64,000 nucleotides of DNA, taken from the NCBI GenBank assembly GCA_001695595.3, contig MBPM02000041.1, positions 372,001-436,000 of the forward strand, written 5' to 3'. The DNA comes from Plasmopara viticola (taxonomy: Eukaryota; Oomycota; Peronosporomycetes; Peronosporales; Peronosporaceae). The position numbers and the translations under genes are program-made. The notes under the pieces were generated by a model. It was not told the DNA's origin. It did no database searches and worked only from the letters and a program-made list of their open reading frames with translations. Of the stretch, positions 46,722 through 58,894 are shown in pieces (the stretch's first letter is position 1; each line of letters begins with the position of its first letter).

Positions 46722-47110
46722 GTATTTATTGCTGAAGTGTCAACGATGAGCAGTACATGAATGCATATTAAGGTTTACTTTAATCGATGGTGACTCTACA
46801 ATAATTGCCCTAAGGAACTGTATCGAGAGTTTTGCAAAATATTTAGCATAGAATTAGAAATACATGAGTTATATAACGTCTAACGAAGTGCGACTCGTGT
46901 TGGCTGTAAGTATAGAACAAAAGTAAGACTTGATGACCTGAGTGGACAAATTGATTTTGTGTAGTGTGTGGCTTGCAGTGGCAGTCTTAACACTGGTCCA
47001 GTTTATTAAATTTCAGCTACTTCTGAGCAGCGGGCCATGTACGGGCTACCGCCGATGCTTCATTTGCAGTGATACTCTCCATTTGCGGTTATTAATCTCT
47101 CCTGAGCCAA
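46722..47110 (+). repeat. Old duplication block D, copy 2 (partner 13545-14000)
   Basis: Continues the 13-kb copy after the TIR element: TTGCTGAAGTGTCAAC, GAGCAGTACATGAA, AGTGTGTGGCTTGCAGTGGCAG, GATGCTTCATTTGCAGTGATAC. No intact frame. Confidence 0.75.
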
Positions 47111-47114
47111 GCAC

Positions 47115-48115
47115 GCTTAGGCTCAGGGAGCTCAAAGTTGCGGCTAAACTGATCGTGGGGTAAGTCATTCCAGACGACTCCTTAGTCGTGGTGTTCGGTT
47201 CTGTCGAGCGTCGGAGTAAAATGGGGGATCGACACGGCTTGACCATACAAAGCTTTATGCTCTTGATCACGCGTCTTGTTTGAAAGTAGGCCTGCTATGG
47301 CTGCAAAGGATTCAAGTAAATTGAGCTCTGTTCTTCTTGACATCAGTATAGTGATGCCGTACGACGTCAATCATAAATGACACGAACGACCCCAAGTTTG
47401 TAAAAAAAAAACTATTATTAAGACCTTGACAGTTCAGCTGGTCTTGATACTCTGGCTTGTTTGCTGTAGTGGAGAATACCCACAGATGTGTCAGATTTGC
47501 TAAGCCACAAAGTACTCGAATAAAACCGGAAAAATCTTACATGTGGTGCTGCTTAAAATTGAAGTCCACATGATGGTAATTTTTTCATATCTTTGGTATG
47601 AATTACCATGAAATTGGACTCTTGGGCAGCGTGTTGTAGGTAATCTACAGGATCCCGAAGATTCGATATTTTATGATTAATGGAATACTTGGGTGTGATT
47701 TGATGAGATGTGGGCTATAAGACTAGACATCTTACAATACACACAGTACTGCATCACCTAAATACTGAAACAAAAGCTGGATTGGATTTTTCTTGCTTTT
47801 CCAAAGAAAATGGCAAGTTGCAGAGGTAAATTTTCCGAATTTGTCATTTACTGCGACGTATCCTCACTGGCATGTTTGCCGGTAACGGCTACTACACCGT
47901 ATAAATGCATTACTCCCAAAGTACATATGCATTACTTCTATCCATAGAATAGGCGACAACACATTTTAAAATCAGAAGCAGAGTCCAGATGTCCCGAAAT
48001 CATCGGAAGTGGATTGCAACAGTAGTGGCTGAGAGCCACCAATTTGACAAGGCAAGAAGAGTACTCGTGAGATCTCTCCATCTGATATCACTTCTCAATA
48101 TTCAAGCAACAAACA
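47115..48115. other. No recognisable gene
   Basis: Short frames without motifs. A short inverted repeat ACCATGAAATTGGAC / related GTCCACATGATGGTAATT near 47560-47620 is too loose to annotate. Confidence 0.3.
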
Positions 48116-48119
48116 CTTC

Positions 48120-50400
48120 TTCTCTATTACCGACTTCGCTTTGCTCGCCCCCAAAGCCTCGTCCAACGCCCGACCTCCACTAAGCTTTATCTGTGATTGT
48201 GCTACATAGTAGCAATTTACGCGTCAAGTTCACGACTTAGATACAAGGATGTCTGAAATCACATAGTCAGTAACAATTTATTGGGAAGTACCAGATATCA
48301 AAGGGAAGTCATTTACCATTATCGTTACTTTCAGTGCTTGGTAATGTGGCTGCGCGAAAGTGTCGTAAATACATCTGTAGTTTCTTCAATTTGTCTGTGT
48401 CTTAGCAATAAATCCTTTTGGTACATCCTACTTCTGTTGCTAGAAAGACAGAAAATAAGTTTGAGATAAGTTACTCACTTGAATTTGCTGGGTCTACATA
48501 CGTTATCTCTGGACCGCGCCGTTCAATTTTGTTTGTGAGGAACCGAAAGGCTCTTGAGACCACAAATTGTCTGCGGAGACCACAGCGTTTCTATCAAGCC
48601 GTAACAAGAAATTCAACAAGCTAAGAAAGATTCGTGAATAACAAAGGTGAAGCATCTGAACCGTCTCCAGCTTATTTGATACAAATTACATAATGGTATG
48701 GACTCAGGTGCCAAAACTTTAGAGCACGACTTCACTGATTATCTAAAGCGCCAAATTCGGCAGACCCAAAAATTTTTGGGAGGTTCATTAAATTACTCTT
48801 TTCACCTAAACAGAACGCGTAGACTGGAAACTAAAACTAAATCAGTTCTGTTTTCAATTCTCAGAGTTTTATTAGGACCTGAACATACGAAAGGGGCTGA
48901 GAAGTCCAGCAACTATTGCCCAACTAAGAGGTCGTGTGGCTGAGCGCCCGTCTATAAATTTAAGACCTCGTCAACACATTAGAATAAGCGATCTTGACGA
49001 AAACGAAACTTTACGGTCAGTGTTGCGCTTAAGTTCACAAGCTTCTCTTTTTGGAAGGAAAGGAAGCCACAATGGCAAGTTGATAAACGGTTCAGGCTAA
49101 CATATTTCCTTACACAGCGACAGGACACAAAACACTGTTCAATCAGCAACTACTGTTGTATCTCGCTCTGCATATATTTGAGCAATATCAAAAGCTAAAA
49201 AGCAAGCCCATATGCAACAGGCTAATGAATTTTTCAACTTTTACGTCGCATCAAGAGGCAAGCAGAAGATAAAAGTTCCTCGTGATTATGAAGGAAGATT
49301 TGGCAAATATACTTAATGATAAATACTTGCAACGAAACATCACTACGCTAAAAAGTGCCTATTAAAGACAACAGACTCGTCGCACATTGTAACGCTTATC
49401 TCAAGGTAGTTTGGCAAATCCGTACTAGATTGATACCGTGCCTCAATAGCCGACTACAAGCTTATAAACACTCACAAGACATAGGCACTGTTCAAACTTC
49501 AACTGCGCAGACGCTTCAGGCCTAAGAACTTCGGGTATGATCTTCGAGACGAATATTTTAACTGTCAACAATTGCAGATCTGATTGAAGTCCTAGACTGG
49601 ATTCGTAATTAGTAAATATAAAAAAGAAATCTAAATCGGATTACAGGGAGAGGCCGCAAAAAGATCAAGGACGAAAGTCCGAGTACTCTCCTGGAGGTCA
49701 TCAAAGTTGCCTCCAGCCCATTCCTCAGATACACAAAATCGTGTACTGACGAAGTCATACAAGACAGTGTCTATAGTTGTGCGAACAAGTCACGACCTCA
49801 GAAATCTAAACGTTTAAAAGCGAGAAAAGAAAAGAGCGACGGCCAGACTCGATCGGCAACATGCAACAATTGTAGCGTTGTTATTGCCGCAATGTACCTT
49901 TCCTAAACGTAAGAATGTAGATTGCTGTATCAGAGGTGCACTGTTTTCTATTCTCAAGCAAAAGCTCAAGCTTAAATAAGACGTTGGTCGAGCGAGACCC
50001 GTCACTGTCTTCATCGACAATAGATGTGGACTTAATGGTGTATCCGTAGATTGCGTGAAACGAGCGAGCTCGAAGTGATCAAAAGTGAAATGATGCAAGT
50101 TGAGCTTATTTAAAACTAGGTTGTTTTGCACCATGATGAACTGTACACATACATACACAGATCCCTGAGTTTCTTTTACATTGAAACGCTTTTTTTCATG
50201 TCTGTTCCTGAGAATAAGGATATAATCATCGGCATGATGCGGCTTCGTAAGCAAAATCCAGATATTGGATGGACCTCATTGCGCATGAATCCTCGCATCA
50301 ACACGGAGCACCACGCGAATATTTAACTAGTACCGCATCACCAATGTTTGATCAATGTTTGGCCAGATGGGCTGCTAAACAAATTCCTGCTCGCATATAT
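48120..50400 (+). pseudogene. Ty3/Gypsy gag region relic, copy 2 (partner 26100-28400)
   Basis: Collinear with 26100-28400. The 81-codon frame 48698-48943 (MDSGAKTLEHDFTDYLKRQI) preserves a gag-like piece that is broken in the partner. Elsewhere stops are frequent. The open stretch on the minus strand (49814-50254) is a shadow. No host function is expected. Confidence 0.55.
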
Positions 50401-50949
50401 CTAAGCCGAAGATTCATAACTGCTTCGACAATTTGGCTATCATTTTCGTCAAGGAATGACGCAGCTAACTCCTTCTCACCGGTTTCTGAGAATGTTGCAT
50501 CACAACAAAGACATTCAAACTGCCTCCGTCGTCAACCCGCGTAATTTTGAGAAGGTACCCGGGCTTGCTGGGTGAGAGCTAGCGACACTAACCGCTTAGA
50601 CAGAAAGGCTGCCACGTAAAAACTTTCAGCTTAATGTAAACGCGTACAAGCATCGCACACACGCACAGTCTATTCGGACAAAGAATAGCTTGCGTCGGTA
50701 TTTCTTATCTCATCACGTTCGCTTGTAACGAATGCGCTCGAAACTGGTACCTCTTTTACCACCTGGCTCTAGCGCCATTGTTGGTGGATGTCGACTGGGA
50801 CCAGGTTTGAGCAAATCCCGTGCGCAACTTCTTCCTGTACAGAAAATGTCGCGCTTGGATGTTAGGTGCGAGAAACAGTGTCGGCATACATAAGTAGCGC
50901 TTCATACGTAGAATTGCCTTAAAGCAATTCACATATATGAATATTGAAG

Positions 50950-51620
50950 TGTGCGGACAATCCAAGGATGCATCAAATATATTGCTCAAGCAGTCATTAT
51001 CCGGCCAAGTACGCCTGCCTCATTGGCACCAACGTTTTGTGTGTGTTGGTTGGCGCATTGTGCACGATTATTGCAGCTTGATCTAGAGACAATTTTGCCG
51101 GTGATACCGATGCCACGTAAGGAAGACATCATTGATGCCGTACTCGGAAAATATTAGTTAATACATTGAAGTTACTGCCCGGGTAAAGTGCGTGATTCCG
51201 AATTTATTTAGGATCTACCTTGGCGGCGTCTACGTGAGTAAAGACGTCGCTTAACCACGTTGCAGCTTCAGACCGTGTACTCAAAAGGTTCAAAGAACAG
51301 CATTTTCCATCAAATTGTCAAACTGCCAGTCCTGTGTGGATGAGATCCCATGCCAAGGAAACTTTGTAGGGCGAACCGGCGTCCAAATGGATCGAAAAGA
51401 TAAAGATCATCGCAACATGGCCTGTGTTCAAGACAACGAAGCAAATGGATTGCTTCTAGCACACTGCAGTTTGTGTCTCAAGCCTCTACAAAAGATTTGC
51501 GCAATTTGTAGAAAAACTTCGCCACCATAATCTCGAGTAGCGACCGAGCTCTTACGCGAGCTTCTCCAAAGGACTCAAGGCTTTCACATGTTCTTAGTCT
51601 TTTGAATTTCCTAATCCATT
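50950..51620 (+). pseudogene. Ty3/Gypsy reverse transcriptase relic, copy 2 (partner 14200-15060)
   Basis: VIPMPRKEDIIDAVLGKY at about 51100-51155, a broken GVYVSKDVA block near 51225, and LSNCQSCVDEIPCQGNFVGR with GVQMDRKDK at about 51318-51400 match the reverse transcriptase palm start and the segment following the catalytic box. The Y.DD box itself is lost in a deletion. Confidence 0.65.
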
Positions 51621-51624
51621 TGGT

Positions 51625-52095
51625 ATACCTTAAAACGCCTAGGCTAGATCTATAGGGTCCAACTTGAAATTGAGCAGACTGTTTGTCAGCTCAAAGCACC
51701 ACGATTGCGAGCGCCGTTGTGGAATAAGACACACAATCTTAGCTTCTTAAATTGCTATGAGTAATAGCACTTAAGGCTTCGGTTTGGTTTTAGCTGTGTA
51801 TGCCGAATAGATTCGTTTGTCATAGAGCTTTGCAATCTGCTTATAAAACATGATTAACAATTTTGCCTTCGCGGCATGCCTATCAAGTTGTTCAATCCAT
51901 TTTTAATGCACAATTACATTGTTTGCTAAGAACGTCGACATTGTTGCACTCATACGAAATAAACAGAGCTTCAGTGTTGCTGACCTACACCGACCTACGT
52001 AAAATTAAAAGCGGGCCAAAATCGTGAGATGGTCGCATCATTTGTTATAAACGTTTGATCGACCGCCATCAGGCCGCTGCAAAATAAGCTACATG
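51625..52095. other. No recognisable gene
   Basis: Short frames only. Confidence 0.3.
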
Positions 52096-53812
52096 CTTGG
52101 AAAGCGTTGTGATTTGCAGTTGGTGGTGGTGTTCTACCCACTTTGGCTTGCGAATCAAAGCCGTGAGAATACGTTACCCACATTTGATTCTTAAGGCTAA
52201 GTGTCTTCGAAAATCGGTCATTTGCATTCCCACTAAATATTGCATAAAAAACGCCGCCACAATTATCCTCTAACGACATTGGCATGTCGATGCCTCCCAT
52301 ACGTGCCTTTGTCGTATCTTTCATTTAAAAACCTTGCGCGCACATCAGAGGTATATTTATAACTCACCAAGGCCGTGAAGCTAAATATTAGACGAATAGT
52401 TAAAGTCTTGATCCGCCAATTGGTCGGTGGTTTGTCTCTTTCATTCAAGACCAAGTTATACTTCAATTCATACATTCTCCCGTGCTGTCGATATCTTAAA
52501 ACTTCACAGCTAGGTCGTCTTTAAATTAAATGGAGCCAAATCGTTTATTCGCTATTAGAGTATAAGTAAGTCTTTTTTGGCTGATACAATCATTTTTAAG
52601 CGCGCAATTTTTTTAGCGATACTAAGACTCGAAGAGGTTTTCGAAGCTCGTACACGCGTGTGATCAACAAGCGGCTCACCGCTGTTTATTTTTCTCCTTT
52701 AAGAGTGTTATTGTCGTGGGTGTTACGTGTGTACCAGCCATAGAAGGCTTCGTTTTTTCCAACAGGTTGTATCACGCTTACGGATGGGCGGTACTTCTTT
52801 GGCCCTTAAGGCGTGACTTTTGCAAGCTATCTGTTGATAATCTAGGGCGAGGAATTGATGTGATGAAACCATTTATTTCTTCTAATCCTTTCAAAAAAGC
52901 CATGTTTATCTATATTTTGTTGCTTCAGCAACTGTAGCTGATTCTGGTTCGGCCGGCATCACTCAAATCTTTTAGGACAAGATACGAATTGTGGTGCTTA
53001 AGCATACATAGCTCAAGGTCCTTAATATCGAAGATCTCTCATTGTCGTCGTTTCGAAGAAGAAAAACTATATGAGAGAAGAAGAATGTTGTCATGACTGG
53101 TGTTTGATTGATGTAGACTATGGAAGTTTCCCTTTAGTGTACCCGAGTCAGAAGCGGGAGGCTGCTACTTGTAAACGTAATTTAAGAGATTAGATCATGG
53201 TGCATCAAACCAATCGCGCACCAGCAATTATTTGCGATCAGCCAATATAAGCAAGTTGGTGGTAATGAGAGCGATACATGTAAATCAACTGATTAATGTC
53301 TGGAAAAGCATGCGCCCGAAATGAAATTGGGACTTATCGATATCTCCACTGAAGTAGACGCGACGTCGGGCTTTCCGATTTGAATATCTAAACTTTGGTG
53401 GTCGCACCGACTGCCGACGATACAATTTGAGGCAATGTTTAAAGGGGGGAGAGGCAAGAATTACAGGTCGGTTTATATCACAGGCTAGTAACAACCTCGG
53501 GTATCAAGCGAGTATTACATATTTGCTAAACAAAGTAATATAAAAGCACGGGTCAGATATTTTGCAAGGAAAGGAGGGGCATGCAACAATCGATGGATCA
53601 TTGAGTGCTGTCAAAAGAAGAATTAACCCGTCGAAGAATTTATTAGCTTAAGTGTTTGTCGTATCACAGTAGGTCAGAAAATGGAGGCACTGATAAAGGC
53701 TTTAGAGCTACTAAATTTTAAGGGAAAATGACACATAGCGCCCTTGGTCGAGTTGAAACAAAAACTTTTCAAAGGTAGTGTTGCTAGAGATAAAGCCTGA
53801 GAATACAAATAA

Positions 53813-54623
53813 ATGTCGTTCTCTTACGAAGTTGACCTTAAAGTTGCATACGCTGTGTCTTGGCTCGGATATTTGGAGGATTCCAAAAATCTGGCGTATG
53901 TTTTATCGAAGATAACTGAATTTGCTGTTCAGAAACCTTCATCAAAACTTCTACTCGATAGAGGATCGACTTTTCTCATGCCAGATTGTCACGAAGCATT
54001 GGACACCACCATGTGGGCTCATTGCTGCCATAAATCAACGGATGGCATGTTGAGGGAGAAGCTTCCTGTATTTCATATTTATAATAGAACAAAAAGCGGC
54101 TACAATTTTTTTAGTAAGTTCAAATGTGCAGCGGTATCTACTCAAACGCTAGAAGAAGTCAGGTTGTATAACGTTTAGGTGCACGTCTATTAGGGCATTA
54201 ATGTCTTTTCTCTGATATGCTGGATGAAGTTGGCGATGCCCCTAACGTTGCTGATTATGCTAAGCGCATGTTATGGGAGTGGTTAGCGATAAAAAAGGGC
54301 TATCAAATGTTTGCTGACAACAAATTGTCCAGTAACACATTTTTTATTACTATTTCTGGGCTTTCACTTATACATACTTCAACAATACAGTCATGCATAA
54401 TCGTTTTAAGGAAAAGGATCGAGTCTGGGAAAATTTCATCAGAGCCACTAAGGCAAGTTTTGAGGTAATGAAAAATAACAAAGATTATGTAATTATCGAC
54501 AGGCATTTCAAAAGCTATATCAAATCGTTTGAGAGAATTATTGATCGGTGCCAGGAAAGCAATACTAAATGCTTGAAGAAGCATTTCTCCCCTTTAGCCG
54601 GGGCCAATTTTGATTTTGCATGA
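53813..54623 (+). pseudogene. Unidentified gene, three frames, three copies in the window
   Basis: Three overlapping open stretches in successive frames (53813-54178, 54217-54468, 54393-54623) look like one protein of about 260 residues broken by frameshifts: YEVDLKVAYAVSWLGYLED and LLDRGSTFLMPDCHEAL first, GDAPNVADYAKRMLWEWLAI next, then NRFKEKDRVWENFIRATKAS. There is no signal peptide and no domain I know. Related broken DNA occurs at about 3540-4260 and 43480-43800. Mostly soluble, mixed-charge composition; it could derive from a multicopy host gene or a transposon. Confidence 0.5.
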
Positions 54624-55079
54624 CGAGCTAAAGTCGATAAGCGTCCTTTGGAACGCTTCCGATTAATCCATCAAATGCGTGCAGCTCGTCATAAGCGAGC
54701 TATTTTGCACTGGTTCAGGCGGCTAAAGGCGATCGAAGAGCTCATACTAAGGATTTACTTGCCATGAAGTATGCACTGGTAAGGTTCCAAGTTTCTCCTC
54801 CGGGTTTCAGGCCTTGTATAATCGATTAGGTCCCTAAAACGGAATGAAAATCTCCATGCCCAAAAAATAACCAGATTTTTGTCATTCCTCGCGGAGTAAA
54901 GTCTGCTCACTGAAAATCAGTCTGCCAGACTCAATAAGTTTGTCAGCGCGCTTTCGCGTGAGTAAGATTATGAAAGGTCCGTATCAGCAAATCAAAAGTC
55001 TCGCGCTTTTGGGCCAAGGTGCTCATAAACGCCTCCACAGCATTCGCACATGCATCAATATAAGTCGATTGACGGTTTG

Positions 55080-55097
55080 CTCTACCGTAAAGTCAAT
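55080..55097. repeat. SINE 1 target site duplication, left
   Basis: CTCTACCGTAAAGTCAAT, repeated with one difference at 55407-55424 (CTCTACCGTAGAGTCAAT). Confidence 0.85.
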
Positions 55098-55406
55098 GAT
55101 CGACCCTGTGGCTCGAGCGGTTAGCCGTTCGACTCAGGACGGGGAGGTGCTTGGTTCGATACCCATTGGATCCGAATTAAGGAAGTCGGAGAATGGTCAC
55201 TAAAGTGAACGAGCAATCACACCGGAGTGTGTGACTGCCCTACACACGACTGGGTAATAAGAGAGTTGGGTGGGCTGGACGCCCCACTGACCGAAAAATC
55301 CCCATAGTGAAATGAAAGGTACGGAACCCGGTCTCAACATCGGTCGGATCGCTACCAGCATCCCACGATAGAGACAGCTTAGTCCTAGCGCGTGGGTAGC
55401 TTAGTT
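55098..55406 (+). mobile_element. tRNA-derived SINE, copy 1
   Basis: A 309-bp element with a box A-like TGGCTCGAGCGG (55109-55120) and a perfect-looking box B GGTTCGATACC (55153-55163), the spacing of an RNA polymerase III promoter. The head resembles tRNA-Leu or -Ser (GTGGC..GAGCGGTTAG.CG). The body has no similarity I recognise; the end is TTAGTT. It is flanked by 18-bp duplications, and the paralogous site at 4771-4792 is uninterrupted. It is not a functional tRNA gene. Confidence 0.9.
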
Positions 55407-55424
55407 CTCTACCGTAGAGTCAAT
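55407..55424. repeat. SINE 1 target site duplication, right
   Basis: CTCTACCGTAGAGTCAAT; see 55080-55097. Confidence 0.85.
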
Positions 55425-55724
55425 CCGGCAAAGCCAGCTCGGATTTGGCGGTTTGAGTGACGAAAACCTGAAGTGTGAAAAAATTATAAAGGCGCGTGAT
55501 GCTTCATTTAGCTTTAACTGCCAAAAAAAGTATTTTTCCATTTCCACAAAGTATTAGTAGCTCTACATGTACAAATGGGTGGCCGGTATGTGCTCCCAAA
55601 GATCACCAGAATTCTAAGGTGTCTTTGTAAATTTATAGGAAGGTGTGAGGCACATATGTACGAAAATTGTAATGTTAAGTGCAAAGTTGAGCATTGATTA
55701 CTTGACAGTTTTGACACCTCATTG

Positions 55725-57320
55725 CACATACTACATGAAGCACGTGGTTAACCCTTTCGGTTGAACCATCTTTTGAGGATCGTCTGCTGCTGCATCGACA
55801 AGCATCTTCTACCAGCTAGTGCTGCTCTTGTCAAATATCCATTCGACACGCATGGCCATGTTGCTTCGCTATCGTTCATTCTGCTTCTTATTTTCAGTAA
55901 TCGCTAAAAGGAGGTCTTGATATCCTAATTTACTTAGGCGACATGCAAATACCACGCTTATTCACGAGACCAAAGACACAGTAATGGCCTGTAGACTTCC
56001 GAGAGGTTCCCGTTACTGGCAGGCTTTGTAGAAGATTCAACGTGTACGACGCCCAAGTGCAAAAGCTCAATTTACCTAAGTTGACCATCACTACAATTCG
56101 TTTCATTATCGACCTTTTACGCGAGGTCTTTGGTCTAACAAAACGCCAGGGGTGTATAGTGTATGTTGATCCCGCACTATGTTTGCTGTGTTTTAGTATG
56201 ATGAATTTCCTGTTCTGTTTCGACAGTGATGAGGTCTGCGGGCAAATTTTTGGTTCACTAACTGGCGTGGGAATGACTCTACATTGTCTCGTATCAAAAA
56301 TCATCGTTGCAATCGTTGTGGACACTATCATGACTGTTTTTTGTACCAGATCGTTTACTAATTAAATAATGTTTCTAAAATTGTGCGGTCTTTGAGAGTT
56401 CGTCGTACAGCGCATCGCGAGCATAATTTCTCATAGCAAGCTAGTGATTTGGAAGATGCAACAAAGTAGTCATCAAAAATAGCAAAGTGGTGCTTCCCAA
56501 CCTCAACGAAAGGCTAAACGCCACACACGTTTCGTCGACCTTTTACTTAATGCAAACCTATACAATCGGAATCGGCGTTCGATCAAGAGTTTAATTGCAC
56601 GAGCGTAACACATGAATATAGTACCACGTTTACACCAAACAGAAGTCTCATATTTGTTGGCTTTGACAACAAGCTCGACAAAATATCCCCGACCAATCCT
56701 GTGCAGTGCTTAAAATTCACCTTGCTTTTGCCAAACGTGCTTGCACCGTGTTAATAGTACCCTCACGAAATAGACCGTTCAATATCTTTTCCAATATAAT
56801 GCTGGGCTTAAAATGACGAATGACAGCAATTTGCTCAGACTTTTACATAATATTACAACGAGCAGACTAAAACAAACAAACTTTGAAGTTCCAAATAAAA
56901 AAAACAGTAGTGTAATAGTACATGTATCTTATTGAAGGGTGAGAAGATTCGCATAAGCACACAGTAGCTTACGATAAACCCAGGATATCGATACGATGCC
57001 AAAAGGTTTGCGTTACAATGCTCTATACAGAACCCCTACCCATGCTTTCTCGACTTACGATTGGCTGTGGCTAAAAGAAGCTGTAATTCTAAAAAGATTA
57101 ATAAGCAAAGACGCTAAAATAGTTAAGTCTACCTTTATATCAGCCATGTCACATGCCACGTCGCAGACAAGATCATATACTTTCTCGACTCTCTTAGAGT
57201 AAAAAAATTGACGTCTGCAACCTCTGGAACAACCTTTGCAGCTCTAAGACTAAGTTTCCCGACTACATTTGAAAGTTGGTTTGACCGAAATTTCATCCAT
57301 TTTTTTCATTCAATCGGGCC
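55725..57320. other. No secure gene; two overlapping unassigned open stretches
   Basis: The longest frames, 55930-56331 on minus (133 codons) and 56042-56365 on + (107 codons, hydrophobic), lie over each other and cannot both be genes. Neither shows a motif. No partner in the window was recognised. Confidence 0.3.
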
Positions 57321-57325
57321 CATCT

Positions 57326-57871
57326 CTAGCACTTGTTCTGTCTCGTACATGGTGCGTCCGATGGTGTAGAGTGCGTACGGGGTGGGCAGCGCGACGTCAT
57401 GTAGTGAGCAAGCTCCCACGCCCCTTGTTCGGAGTGACAAATTGCGAGAGCAATGATCCTGCTTTTTAAATTCCAGTAAAAATCAATTTCATCGATCCAG
57501 TGCTGCTCTAGCTTGGCTTTTATGTCCACCCTCAATTTTCGAATAAAAGACGGATTGAGTGAATCCACATGCTGCACGATCAGCAGCTCAATGACTGAGT
57601 CAATGCCACTTTCTTTCTGTATCATCTGCAAACTCGACTACGCTTGAGTGTTCGAAGTTAAGGACAATACACTGGATGCCGCCTGTGCAACGTTCACTGC
57701 CATCATGTACGAATGTGCTTCGCTGCAGTATCCGCCGCCACTAAGGAAAGGTACATACCAAAGAACAACAGCCTGTTACGTTTCGCTTGTCCTAAATAAA
57801 TGATATTTTGATGCCGCTGTGGGCGTTGCGTGCAGCACGCCTAGCACGGTGATGAGGAAACACAAATTCAT
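57326..57871 (-). pseudogene. Secreted-protein gene interrupted by two stops (or by unspliced introns)
   Basis: From the ATG at 57871, MNLCFLITVLGVLHATPTAA is a convincing signal peptide. The same frame then meets TAA after 31 codons, stays open for about 43 codons (YCSEAHSYMMAVNVAQAASS), meets TAG, and stays open for 104 codons to the stop at 57326 (ELLIVQHVDSLNPSFIRKLR, DEIDFYWNLKSRIIALAIC). That the frame never shifts over 180 codons suggests a young pseudogene. A short intron (GTAACAG...CCTTAG, about 39 bases) could remove the first stop, but not the second. No family recognised; it could be a secreted effector or enzyme fragment. Confidence 0.5.
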
Positions 57872-57874
57872 TTT

Positions 57875-58125
57875 AAAACGAATAATGTAAAGTCTTTATA
57901 ATTTGATACGATGAAAGTTAGGGTCTGCAACAATACTACTTTATGTGCTTTTACTTTTCCACCTCAATAACATTACATCTTGTTTGAGCCACAGCCACTA
58001 TTAGACCGAGAAAGCATGGGTGGGGGTCAGTATAACAACAGCCTACGGGCATTTTGACCGAAACCTATGGGCATCGTAGCAATTCTCTTAATCTCTAAAT
58101 ATCTCGACTTATGTAGTATTTTACT
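57875..58125. other. No gene; upstream of the minus-strand secreted relic
   Basis: AT-rich, would contain the promoter of 57326-57871 if it was once active. No motif identified. Confidence 0.3.
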
Positions 58126-58129
58126 GACC

Positions 58130-58202
58130 TTTGGAAAGCATGAGGTGAAACTTTGCGCATATCATTTTTCTCTGCGCAAAGTTTCACCTCATGCTTTCCA
58201 AA
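58130..58202. repeat. Perfect 30-bp inverted repeat with 13-base loop
   Basis: The left arm 58130-58159 (TTTGGAAAGCATGAGGTGAA then ACTTTGCGCA) and the right arm 58173-58202 are perfectly complementary, around the loop TATCATTTTTCTC. Transcribed from either strand it would form a small-RNA-precursor-sized hairpin. It is not surrounded by detectable TIR element ends. Confidence 0.97.
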
Positions 58203-58209
58203 CTTGCTG

Positions 58210-58570
58210 TCAGTTGTTTCAATAGAGATAAAAAAAATGCGTTGTGTCGAGCGATTGCCAGCTAGGCAATTTTCCGGTATCGTTAGGTGAGCATAATACG
58301 AAGACTTAACTTTAAACTAGTGTTAATTGACAATCTGTTGAGTATAGTATAAGTATGTGTTCTTCTTAGAGTAAGGCCTAGGTTTTTATCTAGCATTCTG
58401 CTTGAACTTATTACTATTAATATCCTCGGGCAGTCTATGTATTTATTTGTAGGGTAACAAAATAATTAGCAGCTCATGCTGTATCTACAAATATTATATT
58501 TTTTCGCTTAGGTTTATGCTCTTTAAGGATCTGCGTTAATCCACCCAAGCTATTTTCTATTGCGCCCCCA
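58210..58570. other. No gene
   Basis: AT-rich, no open frames of note. Confidence 0.4.
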
Positions 58571-58572
58571 CA

Positions 58573-58890
58573 AATCGAACCTGTGGCTCGAGCGGTTAGC
58601 CGTTCGACCTAGGACCGGGAGGTACCTGGTTCGATGCCCATAATATCCGAATTAAGGCAGTCGAAGATTAGTCACTAAAGTGGACGAGCAATCTCACCGG
58701 AGTGTGTGACTGCCCTACGCCCGATTGGGTAATAAGAGAGTTGGGTGGGCTGGAACGCCCCACTGACCGAAAAATCCTAATTGTGTAATGAGGGGTACGG
58801 AACCTGGTCCCAATATGGGTCGGATTGCTACCAGCATCCCGCGAGAGAGACAGCTTAGTCCTAGCGCGTGGGTTCCGGTAGCTTTAATTT
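58573..58890 (+). mobile_element. tRNA-derived SINE, copy 2
   Basis: About 90 percent like copy 1 by eye, same box A (58584-58595) and box B GGTTCGATGCC (58628-58638). A slightly longer end reads TTCCGGTAGCTTTAATTT. Flanking TTGCGCCCCCACA (from about 58560) and ATGGCACCCATACA (from about 58891) may be a worn target duplication. Confidence 0.88.
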
Positions 58891-58894
58891 ATGG

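Larger units (their letters stand above)
52100..55720 (+). repeat. Old duplication block B, copy 2 (partner 2280-5100)
   Basis: Collinear with 2280-5100, plus the SINE at 55098-55406. It is the better-preserved copy and holds the pieces at 53813-54178, 54217-54468 and 54393-54623 of an unidentified gene. Confidence 0.7.

Noticed and set aside
55109..55163. A functional tRNA gene
   Set aside because: Box A and B are present, but the sequence cannot be folded into a full cloverleaf with a 3' acceptor match, and it heads a 309-bp element with target duplications.
55930..56365. Two overlapping ORFs on opposite strands (133 and 107 codons)
   Set aside because: Neither has a motif, a partner or a context; they exclude each other, so I did not call a gene.
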